In this document: piece after piece, positions 8,464-18,563 of the stretch | Layout: every line of letters starts with the position of its first letter | Numbering within the stretch: the stretch's first letter is position 1 | The notes under the pieces: model-generated | The model's input: the letters and a program-made list of their open reading frames with translations, nothing else | Told to the model about the DNA's origin: nothing | Databases searched by the model: none | Made by a program: the position numbers and the translations under genes | NCBI RefSeq assembly: GCF_003023845.1 | Contig: NZ_PYFT01000001.1 | Coordinates: 1-64,000 of the forward strand | Direction of reading: 5' to 3' | Source of the DNA: Adhaeribacter arboris | GTDB taxonomy: Bacteria > Bacteroidota > Bacteroidia > Cytophagales > Hymenobacteraceae | Length of the DNA: 64,000 nt

Positions 8464-11400
8464 TTACTGCTTCAAAATTTTAAGGTTGGTCGTAAACTTT
8501 TCTCCTTTTAATTCGCAAATGTACATACCCGCCGGGAACTGCTTTAAATCGTAGGGTACGGTATGTGTACCGGCTCCAAACTTTTTGTCTTTCATAACCG
8601 TCGTTCGCCGGCCCAGGACATCGTACAATATCAGACTTATGTGCTCCGCAGTTGGTAGCGTAAATTCGAGTAAAACTTTACTATCGGTGGGGTTGGGATA
8701 ACTCTTGAAGGTAAAGCCATCCGGTAGATTGCCCGGCAGACCCGTAACTCTTTTTACCACGGTAGTAGCGGCTTCGGCGGTGGTTTTAGGTTGCTCGATG
8801 TTGCCGGCGTAATCTTTCGCGATGCTGTAGAAGGCGTAAGAAGAATCTATTTTACCGGCAAATTTACCTGCGGCGGCGGTTACATCGTATTGCCACAACC
8901 GGAAGGGGCCATTATTGACGGCGTAATACACATCGTAACTCCGCACCCCGGCGCCCGCATCGGTGCCGCTCCAGTTAACGGTAAAAGTAGTATCCTGCGT
9001 CTCCGGCGGCAAAGCCGTGATGTTACTGGCCGGGTTTTGCTTGTCAATGGTGTTCAGGAACTCGTTGGTAACGATAGGCGCGTTAGTATCGAAATAAATG
9101 GTAGCCTTATTTTTAATCTCCGTGCCGTGCGCTAATTCCTTTTTCGGTAAAACTGAATACGAAATAAAGCCTTCTCCTTCTGGGGATGTTTTGTTAGGTG
9201 GTAGGAAACCATCCAACGGGTCATCAATCAATTCTCGGGTTACCGGGTCGAGCGAAAGAAAACGCCATTTTAAAATACCCGTTGCGGTATCTAACTTGGC
9301 ATCTACTCTTACTAGTAAATCTGGTTTGCCAGGTCGTTGCAACAAAGTGCTGGTAGAATAAGCTTGTAATCCGGCCGGAATGGATTTAACAGTTGTATCT
9401 CCAAATCCGAAAGATTGCAGTTGAAAGGTGGATAAGTCGAACTTGGAAATATCTAAGGTGTCCAGAACAACTACTTCTTGGGCAGGTGCGGTAGCTGTAT
9501 CTTTGTTCTCGAAGTATATCTTGTAGCTAAATGGCGTTTGCCCTTTTACAAAATTTTCTAAAGTATTCCCTGAAGGACCAACTTTTTCATTAGGATCGAA
9601 AGAGGCTCTACTTGTAAGATTAATAATATAATAAGCAACTTCCTCACCACATCCCGTAGCTAAACCATAACCCGCTATAAGTGCTCCCACTCCAGTTATT
9701 GCCATAGCTACGGGAGCGCCAAGTTCAACCTCAGCGCAAACAAGAAGTGTTGCTCCAAGCCCCAAAACAGAACCATATAACCCTGTTGTAGAGAAATAAA
9801 AATCTGTTGCAGATACAAAGTTGAGCTGAATACTTTGCATACTCATATAGAACCCATAAAGGTTTGATAATACATCCAATACAGCAACGCCAACAGCCAC
9901 AGGACAAGCTACAGCAGCTACTTCAACAGCTACTCCAGCAGCAACTAAACCAACTCCGATTCCGGCTACAAGACAAGGATTAATCTTAGACTTTTCGCCG
10001 GTTGTCCTTCCTGTAGTTAGAACAGAATCAGCCAAGTTTTCTATGAGGGGGGTATTAGCCCAAGCAGATAAAGGAAAACTTGATTCATCAGCCGCTGTCA
10101 ATAGTATTTCAAATTCACCTTGACCATTAGCAGATATTAGTGGAATGATCAATGGTAAAAGTAGTGAATCCCTAATAGGTATATATAAAGAAATTGTATC
10201 TTCATTAAAATTAGGAAGCCCATTTATACCTGATATTTTCGCAGGTTTAGATTTTAATTCAACTTTTACATTCTTCGGGTACAGTAAAGTTATAGGGGTC
10301 ATAATTGCATCAACATTCCCAGTATTGCCGTACTTTACTGTGAAAGTTTCAGGTCGTCCCGCTCTGAACACATTTCTACCTACAATTTCTACCCATATTT
10401 TAGGAGGCCGTCCTTGTTCTACAGCAAAAGCATTATCAAGACGAACAACATCTGATTCGTTGGTGATAAGTAAATCATATTTGCCAATCTCTTGTTCTGA
10501 TAAATTAAATATTGCATTCAATTTTTTTCCATCTGGACTATTGATAATGTACCTTCCCTTTATCTCTGCGCCATCTTTTACTAGTTTTATAATTGTTTTA
10601 TTAGTAAAACCACCGCCTAAGATAGTAACAGTGACACTTCCCGTATTCCCGCCTACATTTGGATACATACTTTGCAAAGACAAAACATTTACTTTTTTAA
10701 CTAGTGTATCGCTATTGCAAAAGTTAGAAGCTATTAATTTAACCTCGTAATTGCCGCCTTCGCTATAAGTATGCACCGGATTAGAAACCGAATCAGCGGT
10801 ACCATCGCCAAAATCCCAGTAGTATTTGGTAGCATTACGCGAGCTATCTATGAAGCTTACCTGTGTGCCCAAGGGTATGAAATCGAAGTTGGCTTTAGTG
10901 GGTTCACCGTTGCAAACTTTGATTTTCTTGGTTATTACGCCGCTACGGGCGCCTTCGCTATTAACCGCCCAAATGTGCATAACGTATTCGCGGTTGCCTT
11001 CCAAATCGCTTAATTTGGCGGGGAAATTTAAATCTACCATAGGCGCTGGAGTAGGCGCTTGGTAGGTATAAGTAGCCGAAGTTTGGCCGTTACTGGTAAA
11101 ATAGTATTTGAGTGCGGTAATATTTACCGTGCCGCTGCTGGCGTTATTATAAAATACGTGCTGCTGCGTCTGCGACCAGTGGCCCAGGTTATCTTTCGTC
11201 CGCACCGCTAAGGTATGAAAGCCTTTGCTTGCCTCCGTTAAGGCTACCCCAAAACGAATATAGCCATCGGCATCGGGTGTAGCCGTTGCCGGCGTGGCTT
11301 TCCCAATCCCCGGATCGGTGTCCAGATAATATTCCGTAGCGGTGATAGCGGTAGCTTTATTGGCCACTACGTAAAAACTATGCGCTAGCGTGTGCGACCA

Positions 11401-11853
11401 ATGTTGCTGGTTATCTTTCGTCCGAACATATAAGGTGTGATATCCTTCCGTTACTGCGGCCAACGAAACCACAAACGGCACTGAACCATCGGGACCAGAG
11501 GCGGCGGTTACCGGCGTGGCTTTACCGTGTCCCGGATCGGTATCAATAAAATACTCGGAAGCGCCCACGGTAGCCGTGGTGCCGGTAACGACGTAAAAGC
11601 TATGCGCTTGCGTATGCGACCAATGTCCTTGCGCATCTCTGGCCCGCACGTAAAGTATGTGGCTGCCTTCCGCAACATCTGTCAGCGCTAAGTTAAAATC
11701 TTTAACTCCAAGGTCGTTGGGGTTTAAGGTTAAGCTTCTTGTAGCTTTGCCAATTCCCGGATCGGTATCCACGAAATATTCTACCCGCGCCACTTGGCAA
11801 AAGGCTGATGTTACTCCCCAGAGAGTAAACCAGATTACCGCTAAATACCGCAT
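8464..11853 (-). CDS. Large secreted PKD-domain protein with T9SS type A sorting signal
   Basis: This 1129-aa protein is predicted to be secreted and surface-attached. After a signal peptide (about 1-19, ending FCQ) come three copies of a roughly 70-residue module built on EYFxDTDPGxGKA...TKDNxxHWSHTxxHxFYV (about 24-235). A related degenerate segment, a PKD domain (about 318-395, YYWDFGDGT and HTYSEGGNYEV) and an IPT-like segment follow. Then come a hydrophobic Ala/Gly/Val-rich stretch (about 625-750), a conserved surface-protein block starting ASFDPNEKVGPSG, and a type A sorting domain (YPNPTDSKVLLEF to the C terminus) that marks T9SS cargo. It is the last gene of a three-gene operon, 4 bp after the beta-helix gene. 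DNA encoding the middle (about 9,560-10,720) is visibly AT-richer than both ends, suggesting an imported segment. Adhesin or matrix role is inferred. Confidence 0.85.
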   Translation of the reverse strand: MRYLAVIWFTLWGVTSAFCQVARVEYFVDTDPGIGKATRSLTLNPNDLGVKDFNLALTDVAEGSHILYVRARDAQGHWSHTQAHSFYVVTGTTATVGASEYFIDTDPGHGKATPVTAASGPDGSVPFVVSLAAVTEGYHTLYVRTKDNQQHWSHTLAHSFYVVANKATAITATEYYLDTDPGIGKATPATATPDADGYIRFGVALTEASKGFHTLAVRTKDNLGHWSQTQQHVFYNNASSGTVNITALKYYFTSNGQTSATYTYQAPTPAPMVDLNFPAKLSDLEGNREYVMHIWAVNSEGARSGVITKKIKVCNGEPTKANFDFIPLGTQVSFIDSSRNATKYYWDFGDGTADSVSNPVHTYSEGGNYEVKLIASNFCNSDTLVKKVNVLSLQSMYPNVGGNTGSVTVTILGGGFTNKTIIKLVKDGAEIKGRYIINSPDGKKLNAIFNLSEQEIGKYDLLITNESDVVRLDNAFAVEQGRPPKIWVEIVGRNVFRAGRPETFTVKYGNTGNVDAIMTPITLLYPKNVKVELKSKPAKISGINGLPNFNEDTISLYIPIRDSLLLPLIIPLISANGQGEFEILLTAADESSFPLSAWANTPLIENLADSVLTTGRTTGEKSKINPCLVAGIGVGLVAAGVAVEVAAVACPVAVGVAVLDVLSNLYGFYMSMQSIQLNFVSATDFYFSTTGLYGSVLGLGATLLVCAEVELGAPVAMAITGVGALIAGYGLATGCGEEVAYYIINLTSRASFDPNEKVGPSGNTLENFVKGQTPFSYKIYFENKDTATAPAQEVVVLDTLDISKFDLSTFQLQSFGFGDTTVKSIPAGLQAYSTSTLLQRPGKPDLLVRVDAKLDTATGILKWRFLSLDPVTRELIDDPLDGFLPPNKTSPEGEGFISYSVLPKKELAHGTEIKNKATIYFDTNAPIVTNEFLNTIDKQNPASNITALPPETQDTTFTVNWSGTDAGAGVRSYDVYYAVNNGPFRLWQYDVTAAAGKFAGKIDSSYAFYSIAKDYAGNIEQPKTTAEAATTVVKRVTGLPGNLPDGFTFKSYPNPTDSKVLLEFTLPTAEHISLILYDVLGRRTTVMKDKKFGAGTHTVPYDLKQFPAGMYICELKGEKFTTNLKILKQ

Positions 11854-11857
11854 GGCT

Positions 11858-12877
11858 TTATTGGTTAGCTTTGGCCTTGATTTTTACCGGTAAGCCGTTT
11901 TGCTTCGAGCCGAAGCTTTCGGCGGTTAATTCGTAAATAGACGGGATGGGCGGCAAACCCGATAATACGTAAGGCTGTCCGCCGCCAAATACACCGGGTT
12001 CGGAACCCGCTAAACCAGCAGTTTTATAAGGTGAATCGGCTTTAAGCTGGTATTTCCCGTCCGGGCTGTTACCGGCGGCACCCACAAAAAGCTGGGCTTC
12101 GTTGTAAGTCTGGTTACCGTTGGTAGCTGGCAACTGGTTGTTACTAACCAAATTATTCTGAACCGTACCGGAGTTAACCGTAACGGTCGCATTTTTACCA
12201 GCAATTATGTTGTTCCGGAAGGTAGAAGCGGTAAGATTTACATTACCTAAAAATATATTATTCTCTACCGCTGAAAACACCCTTTGGTAAGTGTTAGTAG
12301 AAGCAATATTAACACCACCACCGATAATATTATTTCTAAAAGTTATCCCAGTAAATGTATAGTTAGTTGAATTTATAGTAAATGCATTTCCTTCAAAATA
12401 GTTTTGTAAAATTTGTGCATTTACCACCTCATTATACATTTCTATAGGATAAGGTAGGTAACAGCGCATCACAATAACATTATTGGCACCAATATGTGGC
12501 GTGTAGTTAGTACTATTATAAGCGAAGGTCAATCCCATTAATATACTGCCACTGGCTTCCGATTGTATATCAATTCCTAAAACAACTGCCTGGGAGCCAT
12601 TCGCCTGGGTCTGTGGATTTTGAGCCAGCAAATAACCTGGTCCGATAAGTACTAATCTTTTAGTAAGATCTACACCGTCGTAAGTAGTAGCGGTACCTTC
12701 AATCATCAGCGTGTCGCCGGCAGCTACATCGGTAGCATCGTGCGCTTCTTGAATAGTTTTAAATATCTTCTGGGCTTTATCCGTAGTTAAGGTATTATTT
12801 ACCCGAAAAACGTTCGCGAGCAGAGAGTTGGTCAGTAACAAACCAGTAAGAAGAATGAAAGTAGATTTAATATTCAT
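11858..12877 (-). CDS. Secreted beta-helix-like hypothetical protein
   Basis: This is a 339-aa protein with a signal peptide (about 1-21, ending LLA). The body has right-handed beta-helix character: repeated short turns rich in Asn, such as FRNNIIGG, VENNIFLG, FRNNIIAG and VQNNLVSNN, about 20-25 residues apart between roughly 170 and 245. Such folds bind or cleave polysaccharides or serve as surface scaffolds, but no catalytic motif is recognisable. There is no T9SS sorting domain, and the C terminus ends in a basic LPVKIKAKANQ. It lies 26 bp after the CsgG-like gene and 4 bp before the PKD gene, so the three are co-transcribed. DNA at about 12,240-12,530 is AT-richer than its flanks. The exact function is unknown. 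Confidence 0.75.
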   Translation of the reverse strand: MNIKSTFILLTGLLLTNSLLANVFRVNNTLTTDKAQKIFKTIQEAHDATDVAAGDTLMIEGTATTYDGVDLTKRLVLIGPGYLLAQNPQTQANGSQAVVLGIDIQSEASGSILMGLTFAYNSTNYTPHIGANNVIVMRCYLPYPIEMYNEVVNAQILQNYFEGNAFTINSTNYTFTGITFRNNIIGGGVNIASTNTYQRVFSAVENNIFLGNVNLTASTFRNNIIAGKNATVTVNSGTVQNNLVSNNQLPATNGNQTYNEAQLFVGAAGNSPDGKYQLKADSPYKTAGLAGSEPGVFGGGQPYVLSGLPPIPSIYELTAESFGSKQNGLPVKIKAKANQ

Positions 12878-12903
12878 GGTAGTATTATTTTAACCGTTTA
12901 AAC

Positions 12904-13899
12904 TTATTTAGCAACCAAACCTTTACCCGCGGCTTTTTCTTTATCAATCAAATCGTACATCCCCTTATAAGACAGATTATCCGGGGTCAGGACGAGTGCG
13001 GATTTAAATTGCGCTTGCGCCTCGGTATATTTTTCGCTGGCGTAAAGGCCCAAGCCGTAGTTGAAAATTGCTTTTGGCCGGAGATTTTCTTTTAAAGAAG
13101 TATCGTCGGCGTAAGCTTTTAGGATTTCTAAACCTTTATCGTGCTCGCCTATCTTTAAGTAATTAATAGCAGTTCCTAATTTTTTGAAAGGATTTTTTAA
13201 AGTGATAACCGGTGTATCAAAGGTTAACTGCACCTTTTCTTCGTAGGGAATAACTATTTTCGTGATTTCAGTAGCCAATTCCGCAATTAAGTTTTTGGCA
13301 ATAGATTCCGGGTCAAACCCACTGGTAGGGGTACATGCCGGCTTGGATTCGTGTTTTGTTTTTGCCGAAACGGGTTTGGAAAACAGCATTTTACCCGTCT
13401 TTACATCCATAATTTTAAGCTGAATCGTGACGGCGCCAGTGGCTTCCCACCAATGTTCATAGTTACAGCCGTTCACTACTATGCTTTGCTTTTGCGACAT
13501 GGGTTTTTGCTCAATTGTTTCGGTTTGCAATCGGCCGATTATGAGTAAAGCCGAACTAAGTTTTTTGCTCAGGGCGGCCGCTGTACCTTCGTTAATAGTT
13601 TTTATTTCCGAATTCTTTTGCGACGATAAAATTTGCGCTAAGGCGTTCCGGTCTACTATTTCGTAAGTATTAGAGTTAAATAGTTTAGAAGTTAAATCAT
13701 CCGTCAGGTCCAGCGATTTTTCATTTTTCGCGCCGCTCGGGCCTACAATATCTCCGATCGCAATTTGTTTATAAGCTTTTATATCTAATTGGGCCGGACG
13801 TTTCTTCGTAATAATCAGCGTACTTTGCGCATTAACCGATAAGGAGTGAATGAAAAACAAACCAATAATAAGTAATAAAAAAGTAGATGCTGCTCTCAT
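12904..13899 (-). CDS. CsgG/HfaB-like periplasmic protein with C-terminal TPRs
   Basis: This 331-aa protein has a signal peptide (about 1-24, VNAQS) and no lipobox cysteine at the cleavage site. Residues about 40-225 resemble the CsgG/HfaB or GNA1162 fold: an IAIGDIVGPSG strand, LTDDLTSKLFNSNTYEIVDR, an ALLIIGRL strand and a later MDVKTGKMLFS hairpin. The C-terminal 90 residues form at least two TPR-like helix pairs (AIFNYGLGLYASEKYTEAQAQFKSAL). CsgG makes the outer-membrane curli secretion channel; this protein lacks the acylated N terminus needed for that, so it may be an assembly or sensing factor. It heads the operon with the beta-helix and T9SS PKD proteins. That context suggests a role in building a surface structure, which is inference. 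Confidence 0.75.
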   Translation of the reverse strand: MRAASTFLLLIIGLFFIHSLSVNAQSTLIITKKRPAQLDIKAYKQIAIGDIVGPSGAKNEKSLDLTDDLTSKLFNSNTYEIVDRNALAQILSSQKNSEIKTINEGTAAALSKKLSSALLIIGRLQTETIEQKPMSQKQSIVVNGCNYEHWWEATGAVTIQLKIMDVKTGKMLFSKPVSAKTKHESKPACTPTSGFDPESIAKNLIAELATEITKIVIPYEEKVQLTFDTPVITLKNPFKKLGTAINYLKIGEHDKGLEILKAYADDTSLKENLRPKAIFNYGLGLYASEKYTEAQAQFKSALVLTPDNLSYKGMYDLIDKEKAAGKGLVAK

Positions 13900-14556
13900 A
13901 AGGGTATTATTTAGGTTAGTGAATTTTTGCGGGAAAGTGTTATCAGAGAGTTAAATGTGAGTATTTAGCTATCATAGTAGTTTGATTGTAAGTCAGAAAA
14001 TAAAGCCGGAAAATGCTCTGTACCCATTTGGTAATAGGCACCCAATTTCAAAATTTGCATTAATTCGTATTAAGGTTGTCTTTCGACGTAATAATAGCAA
14101 CTGCAAAGGTGGAAGCTTTAAAACTCTTCTGTAACTATTGCGCGGATATTATCAGGAGGGACTGCGTTAGATGTAAGGAGGCTTGGTGTTTAAAAAAGTA
14201 TTAACAAATAGTTATATTTTTTATAAGTTTTGCCGTATGATCTTATAGCAATTTAGATGACTTAAATTACAATTCCAATAGTCAGTAAAGACTATTTTTC
14301 AATAACTTACATTTATTTTTAAAATATAAGGCGTTATAAATGCGCCAGGCTCTAACCTCCTATTTCTGCAAACTATTGATAAATACGAGATGGGAGAAAT
14401 GGGCGAACTGCTGAAATATCCCGGTAAAGCCTTATTCTACCTATAAGTTTTTAAACTCATTACACAGGATGGAAGAGCGCTTTTGACCCCGGTATTGCTT
14501 AAATCTGAGTATGTAGTAAAAGATGTTAAAAGTTAATTAAAATAAGGAGCTTCTAA
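13900..14556. other. Long AT-rich upstream region of the CsgG-like operon
   Basis: This 657 bp contains no gene I can support. It must hold the promoter of the minus-strand CsgG operon. Around 14,340-14,530 short frames are interrupted by stops and may be the residue of a lost gene, but no family was recognised. Confidence 0.45.
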
Positions 14557-14602
14557 GCAAAAAGAGAACCCACCGGTTTATACCGGTGGGTTCTCTTTTT
14601 GC
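14557..14602 (-). terminator. Perfect 21-bp hairpin terminator
   Basis: The arms 14557-14577 and 14582-14602 are perfectly complementary (21 bp, 4-nt loop TTAT), with T-runs on both strands, so it can terminate in either direction. It lies about 170 bp beyond the stop of the minus-strand isomerase gene, the only nearby gene it could serve. Confidence 0.85.
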
Positions 14603-14774
14603 TACTAGGTAGGGTAAATTTATGCTAGTTATCCCTTATTCTTTCAGCATTAAAAGCAAAAGTTCGGCAAAATTTACGGGAACGAACTTGTACTAGCATC
14701 TCCTACCGCATCTTGCACAATCAAGCATTACCCATATCAAAATAAAGTATTTCATTTAAATCAAACGGATTGCG

Positions 14775-15748
14775 TTAGGAGTAGATATTACTTTTCAACC
14801 ATTTTACGCTGGCGGCCGGGTCGTCGATGGTTTTGGCGCCATCTTGTTCAATAAAAGTATGCGTTACGCCCGATTGTTTGGAGTTTTCGTACACCCGTTT
14901 AAAATCAAATTTACCGGCTCCTACCGGGCATGGCCGGTTCGTGGCGGGATCAATATCTTTCACGTGCCAAAGCGGGAAACGCCCTGGGTATTGTTTAAAC
15001 ATTTCTACCGGGTCCATGCCGGCGAGGAAAGCCCAGGCTAAATCCAGTTCCATGTACACTTCTTTCTTGTTGGTATTAGTTAAAATATAATCGTAAGCGC
15101 TAATACCTTCCACTTTCGCGAATTCCGACTGGTGATTATGGTAGGCAAACTTCATTTTATTTTTTGAGCCGCTTCCCCGGCCTTCGCAAAAATTTCGGTT
15201 GTTCTTTTTATTTCATCCATCGTCGACTCCGCGGAGCTGGAACAAACTACCCAGGAGCAACCGCCTTCGGCTGCCTCATCCACAATTTGTTGCAGGTTCT
15301 CGGCTAAATTCGTCCGGGGGCCGCCGGGCATGGTTGGGCGGCCAGGAGTAGGCGGGGTAGCAATAGCTCCAACTGCTCCACTAGCGGCGGATGGCGGAGT
15401 AGTTCTGGTTCTGGGCAGGCCGCCGTAATGGTTCGCTATCCAAGTCATGCCTAAATCTTTTACCATAGCGCCAAATTCTTTCGGTTTATGCCCGTAATAC
15501 AACCCAGTAGCCGTGCCGGTAGCCGTTTCTAATTCCTTAATGCCGATAGCCGCTATTTGTTTTAAAACCGATTTAGTGTCTACATCCGGGCCATTCAGCA
15601 TAAAGTTTAAAGTGTAGGTTTGTATCCCAAAAGGCGGGTATTTGGCCGCCAGACTTGGCAAGAAGGAAGTTGCTTGGCTTACCTGCGGCAGCAAACCGGA
15701 TAGGGCCAAAGCACCGGAAGTTTTTAAAAAGGAACGTCTGTTAGGCAT
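14775..15748 (-). pseudogene. Sugar phosphate isomerase/epimerase (xylose isomerase-like TIM barrel), frameshifted
   Basis: This would be a secreted Tat-type TIM-barrel protein of the IolE/xylose-isomerase-like family. The first frame (15748-15152) starts with the twin-Arg-like leader MPNRRSFLKTSGALALSG and runs 198 codons to ...GEAAQKIK-stop. The second (15155-14775) continues at once with MKFAYHNHQSEF, the conserved barrel strand, and holds the metal-site pieces ELDLAWAF and WHVKDID. Adding one A to the six-A run at 15160-15165 restores a single frame of 324 aa (QKNKMKFAYHNH), the normal length. The break is therefore one missing homopolymer base, either real or a sequencing error. The insert PPSAASGAVGAIATPPTPGRP in the first half is an unusual Pro/Ala-rich loop. 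It is followed by a strong terminator. Confidence 0.88.
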
Positions 15749-15960
15749 GGTAATTTCTTTTAAATTCGGTTTATGGATAATTAGATTAATAACGAGTAGG
15801 TGAAAGCTAAACTTGGATTAAAGATTATTATGGAAAAGAAATATAAGACAATCTTTTTTATTTTGATACATTTCTTTCTGTTAAAACAACCGGCCTTTTC
15901 CTAAAAACTGAAATTCCCATTCAGTAAACCCCGATTTTAGTTCTAAAGCTTTTTATAGAG

Positions 15961-16883
15961 TTATAAATACTTTTTGTACAAATTAAAAAGTACCCGTTTA
16001 TCCGATTCGGTTAGCATGGTATCTATTTCGTTTTGAATGAAATGCAATTTAAACGCTTTAATAGCGGCTCCTAAATCGCCGGTATCGTAACCAATTATTC
16101 GTAAAGCTTCGGTGGCATTAAAACTAGCGGGTAAATTTCGGGCATTAATCAGGCTATCTACCGGCATTTGAGTGGTATCGGCCAATAATGGAAGTACATA
16201 ATTAGCAGCCGTATCGATCGGAAGTACGTTTTCCAGCGCCTCAGGATCATACCATAAACCAAAGCCTTGTTGCGCCAGCAATTGCCAGGGGAAAGTAGCG
16301 TTTGGGTCGTTTTTACGAGTGGGTGCAATATCGGCGTGACCAATGAAATTAGCCGTTGGAATGTTATAGGTTTTTTTCAGAACGGCCAGCAGCTTTAGCA
16401 AACTTGTTACCTGAGCTTCGGCAAACGGTTCAGAGCCGTTGTTGTCCAGTTCAATGCCAATAGAAGAAGAATTTATATCGGTATTATTGCCCCATTTTCC
16501 GGCTCCGGCGTGCCAGGCGCGCAAATAGTCGTTTAACATGTGGTAAACCTTACCGTTGCGGTCGATAACGTAATGGGCGCTTACTTGGGTACGGGTCTGG
16601 GTGAACGTTTGCAGGGTTTGAGCCGTAGAACTTTGGGCCGTATGGTGGATAATAACATAATTAGGCTTGCGAATATTAAAATTAGTTGCTCCTACCCAAA
16701 TGTCCCCATGGACAAACTATCGGCGCCAGGAGTAGTAACCGGAACTTGCCGCAAGTCGTGGGTAAAAGCTCTGACCTGTTTTTTATAGGATTTATTCGTC
16801 GCAGCATAAGGGTTGCGGGTGCAAGAGTATACGCAAAACCCAGTTAACAAAAGAATTGACAGGCGTAAGGTGATCGTTTGCAT
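15961..16883 (-). pseudogene. N-acetylmuramoyl-L-alanine amidase (lipoprotein), frameshifted
   Basis: This peptidoglycan amidase of the Amidase_2/PGRP family cuts between N-acetylmuramic acid and L-alanine. The first frame (16883-16692) gives a lipoprotein signal with lipobox cysteine (CVYSCTRNP) and stops after MGTFG. The second frame, open without an ATG from about 16694, continues as WVGATNFNIRKPNYVIIHH and on through AHYVIDRNG, YHMLND, AWHAG and FIGHADIAPTRKNDP. These supply the zinc histidines and active-site residues. Inserting one base in the TTTGGG tract (16695-16700, minus strand) restores a 307-aa protein of normal length. An annotation starting at 16539 would miss the catalytic N-terminal third. 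This is the same one-base homopolymer signature as the isomerase gene about 1.5 kb away. Confidence 0.88.
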
Positions 16884-17113
16884 CTAAAATGTAATTACTG
16901 CCTAAATGTAAGCATTGCATTTAAGTTGCCAAATCAGAATTGCAATATAACCAGTTGTAGGTTATTTAACCCAAAAGCAAAAGCCGCAATATAACTCCTT
17001 GAGGCTTTTGTTTTAATAAGTTATTAGTCAAAATCAGGTTAAGGTAGAAAACAGGTATATATTTCCTTAAGGATAAGCTATTTCAACTTAATACTACCAT
17101 TTTGTTAGCTATT

Positions 17114-18028
17114 TTAAATCAGTTTACGAATAAGAACTACAAATTTTTCAATGATAAAACCTAAAATTAGGCCGCCAATGGCACAAGCTATGGCCTTGGC
17201 TAACCAGGCCAGCGGAGGCACACTCGCTAACGCATGTTCCAGGCTTTCGACTAAATGATGCAAAAAAGGAATGCCGTGAGTAATAATTTCAAAGCCGACC
17301 CACAACATGGCAGCGGTACCTACATAGCCGAGAATTTTTAAAAAATGCGGCATAAATTTTACTATGCCACGCCCAATATTCCGGACATTTGAATGATGAT
17401 TTTCCTTAGCCAGATGTACTCCAAAATCATCGGCTTTTACAATTAACCCAACGAATCCATAGACGGCCGCCGTGATAAAAACGGCTACGGCAAATAGTAC
17501 TATTATTTGAGTTACCAAGGTTTTATCGGCCACCTGGCTGTACGCAATAGCGATGATTTCCGAAGAAAGAATGATATCCGTGCGAACCGCGCTGGTTATC
17601 CGTTCTTTTTCCAGCTCCTCCGGTGTAATTGCTTTCACTTGCTCGGCTTGTTCTTCGTGCGCTACCTCATGGTGGCTAAATAGGGAATGCACTTTTTCGT
17701 AGCCCTCAAAACATAAATAAGCTCCGCCCAGCATTAAAATAGGTTGAATGGCCCAAGGAGCAAAAAAACCGAGTAATAAGGCTGCCGGAGCTAAAAAAAC
17801 AACTTTGTTAATTAATGATTTTTTGGCAATCTGAAAAATAATGGCCAGTTCGCGGGCCGGGTCCAGTCCTACCACGTACTTGGGCGTTACTGCGGTATCA
17901 TCAATCACAATGCCGGACACTTTGCCCGTAGTTTTGGCCACCTGCGTGGGAACATCGTCCAGGCTGGCGGCGCTAACTTTTACCAGGGCACCAATATCAT
18001 CTAATAAAGCGAGTAGTCCGGAAGGCAT
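17114..18028 (-). CDS. DUF808 family inner-membrane protein (YedI-like)
   Basis: This 304-aa integral membrane protein of the DUF808/YedI family is usual in length. The N terminus MPSGLLALLDDIGALVKVSAASLDD is typical of the family, as is the stretch with VVGLDPARELAIIFQIAKKSL. At least five hydrophobic segments follow (about 95-125, 160-180, 182-200, 235-255, 275-300). A charged, His- and Glu-rich cytosolic loop lies between the second and third (HSLFSHHEVAHEEQ). No biochemical function is established for the family. It is monocistronic, and the 85 bp after its stop contain no obvious terminator. Confidence 0.9.
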   Translation of the reverse strand: MPSGLLALLDDIGALVKVSAASLDDVPTQVAKTTGKVSGIVIDDTAVTPKYVVGLDPARELAIIFQIAKKSLINKVVFLAPAALLLGFFAPWAIQPILMLGGAYLCFEGYEKVHSLFSHHEVAHEEQAEQVKAITPEELEKERITSAVRTDIILSSEIIAIAYSQVADKTLVTQIIVLFAVAVFITAAVYGFVGLIVKADDFGVHLAKENHHSNVRNIGRGIVKFMPHFLKILGYVGTAAMLWVGFEIITHGIPFLHHLVESLEHALASVPPLAWLAKAIACAIGGLILGFIIEKFVVLIRKLI

Positions 18029-18504
18029 TTTCTATTCTCTAGGTTGAAATTTAATTGTTTATTAATTTTTACCGACTACTTTTCTTTAAAATTAAGTAGT
18101 CCGGGCACTATGGCGACAATATAGGGAGCAGCCTTTTGATTAACAAATAAGCCCTGATTTGCAACATTTAGCCCAATAAGATTAACTTATAATTGTTGCC
18201 TTAGCCGATAAAATCTGTTTTCAGATGGTATTTCCCTCTAATTTCTGTTTAAGCCCTCTACTGCTATCTCCTCTTTTTTGTTTTCTTACTTCATAATATC
18301 TGCACAAATTTGATAGCTGCCGTCACAGGTAACCAATTAAATCTTTCAAAACTAATTCAGGATGATAAACTTACCAGCTCAAATAGAAACCGATAATGAT
18401 TCGAAAAACTATTGAGTTTGTTGCACTTTTATGGAATTTAATAATGAATGGCATAGGCTGACAATGGGATTGTTTACGATTAAAAAGCTTATTATTATGA
18501 ATAA
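18029..18504. other. Intergenic region with no supported gene
   Basis: This 476 bp lies upstream of the DUF808 gene and downstream of the Tyr-rich protein gene, both on the minus strand, so it holds the DUF808 promoter. It is AT-rich, with stops in every frame. None of the dispersed repeats seen elsewhere occurs here. Confidence 0.45.
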
Positions 18505-18533
18505 AAAACGCTCGGAAAATACCCGAGCGTTTT
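18505..18533 (-). terminator. Intrinsic terminator of the Tyr-rich protein gene
   Basis: Perfect 11-bp arms (AAAACGCTCGG at 18505-18515 and its complement at 18523-18533, 7-nt loop) are followed on the minus strand by a T-run. The hairpin starts 31 bp past the stop of the minus-strand gene. Confidence 0.85.
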
Positions 18534-18563
18534 ACCCTAAATTTAAAATAGAGGTGAAAAATA

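Noticed and set aside
8791-11065. Several plus-strand frames of 80-200 codons opposite the PKD gene
   Set aside because: They are antisense shadows of a clearly coding minus-strand gene and show no domain likeness or plausible leader.
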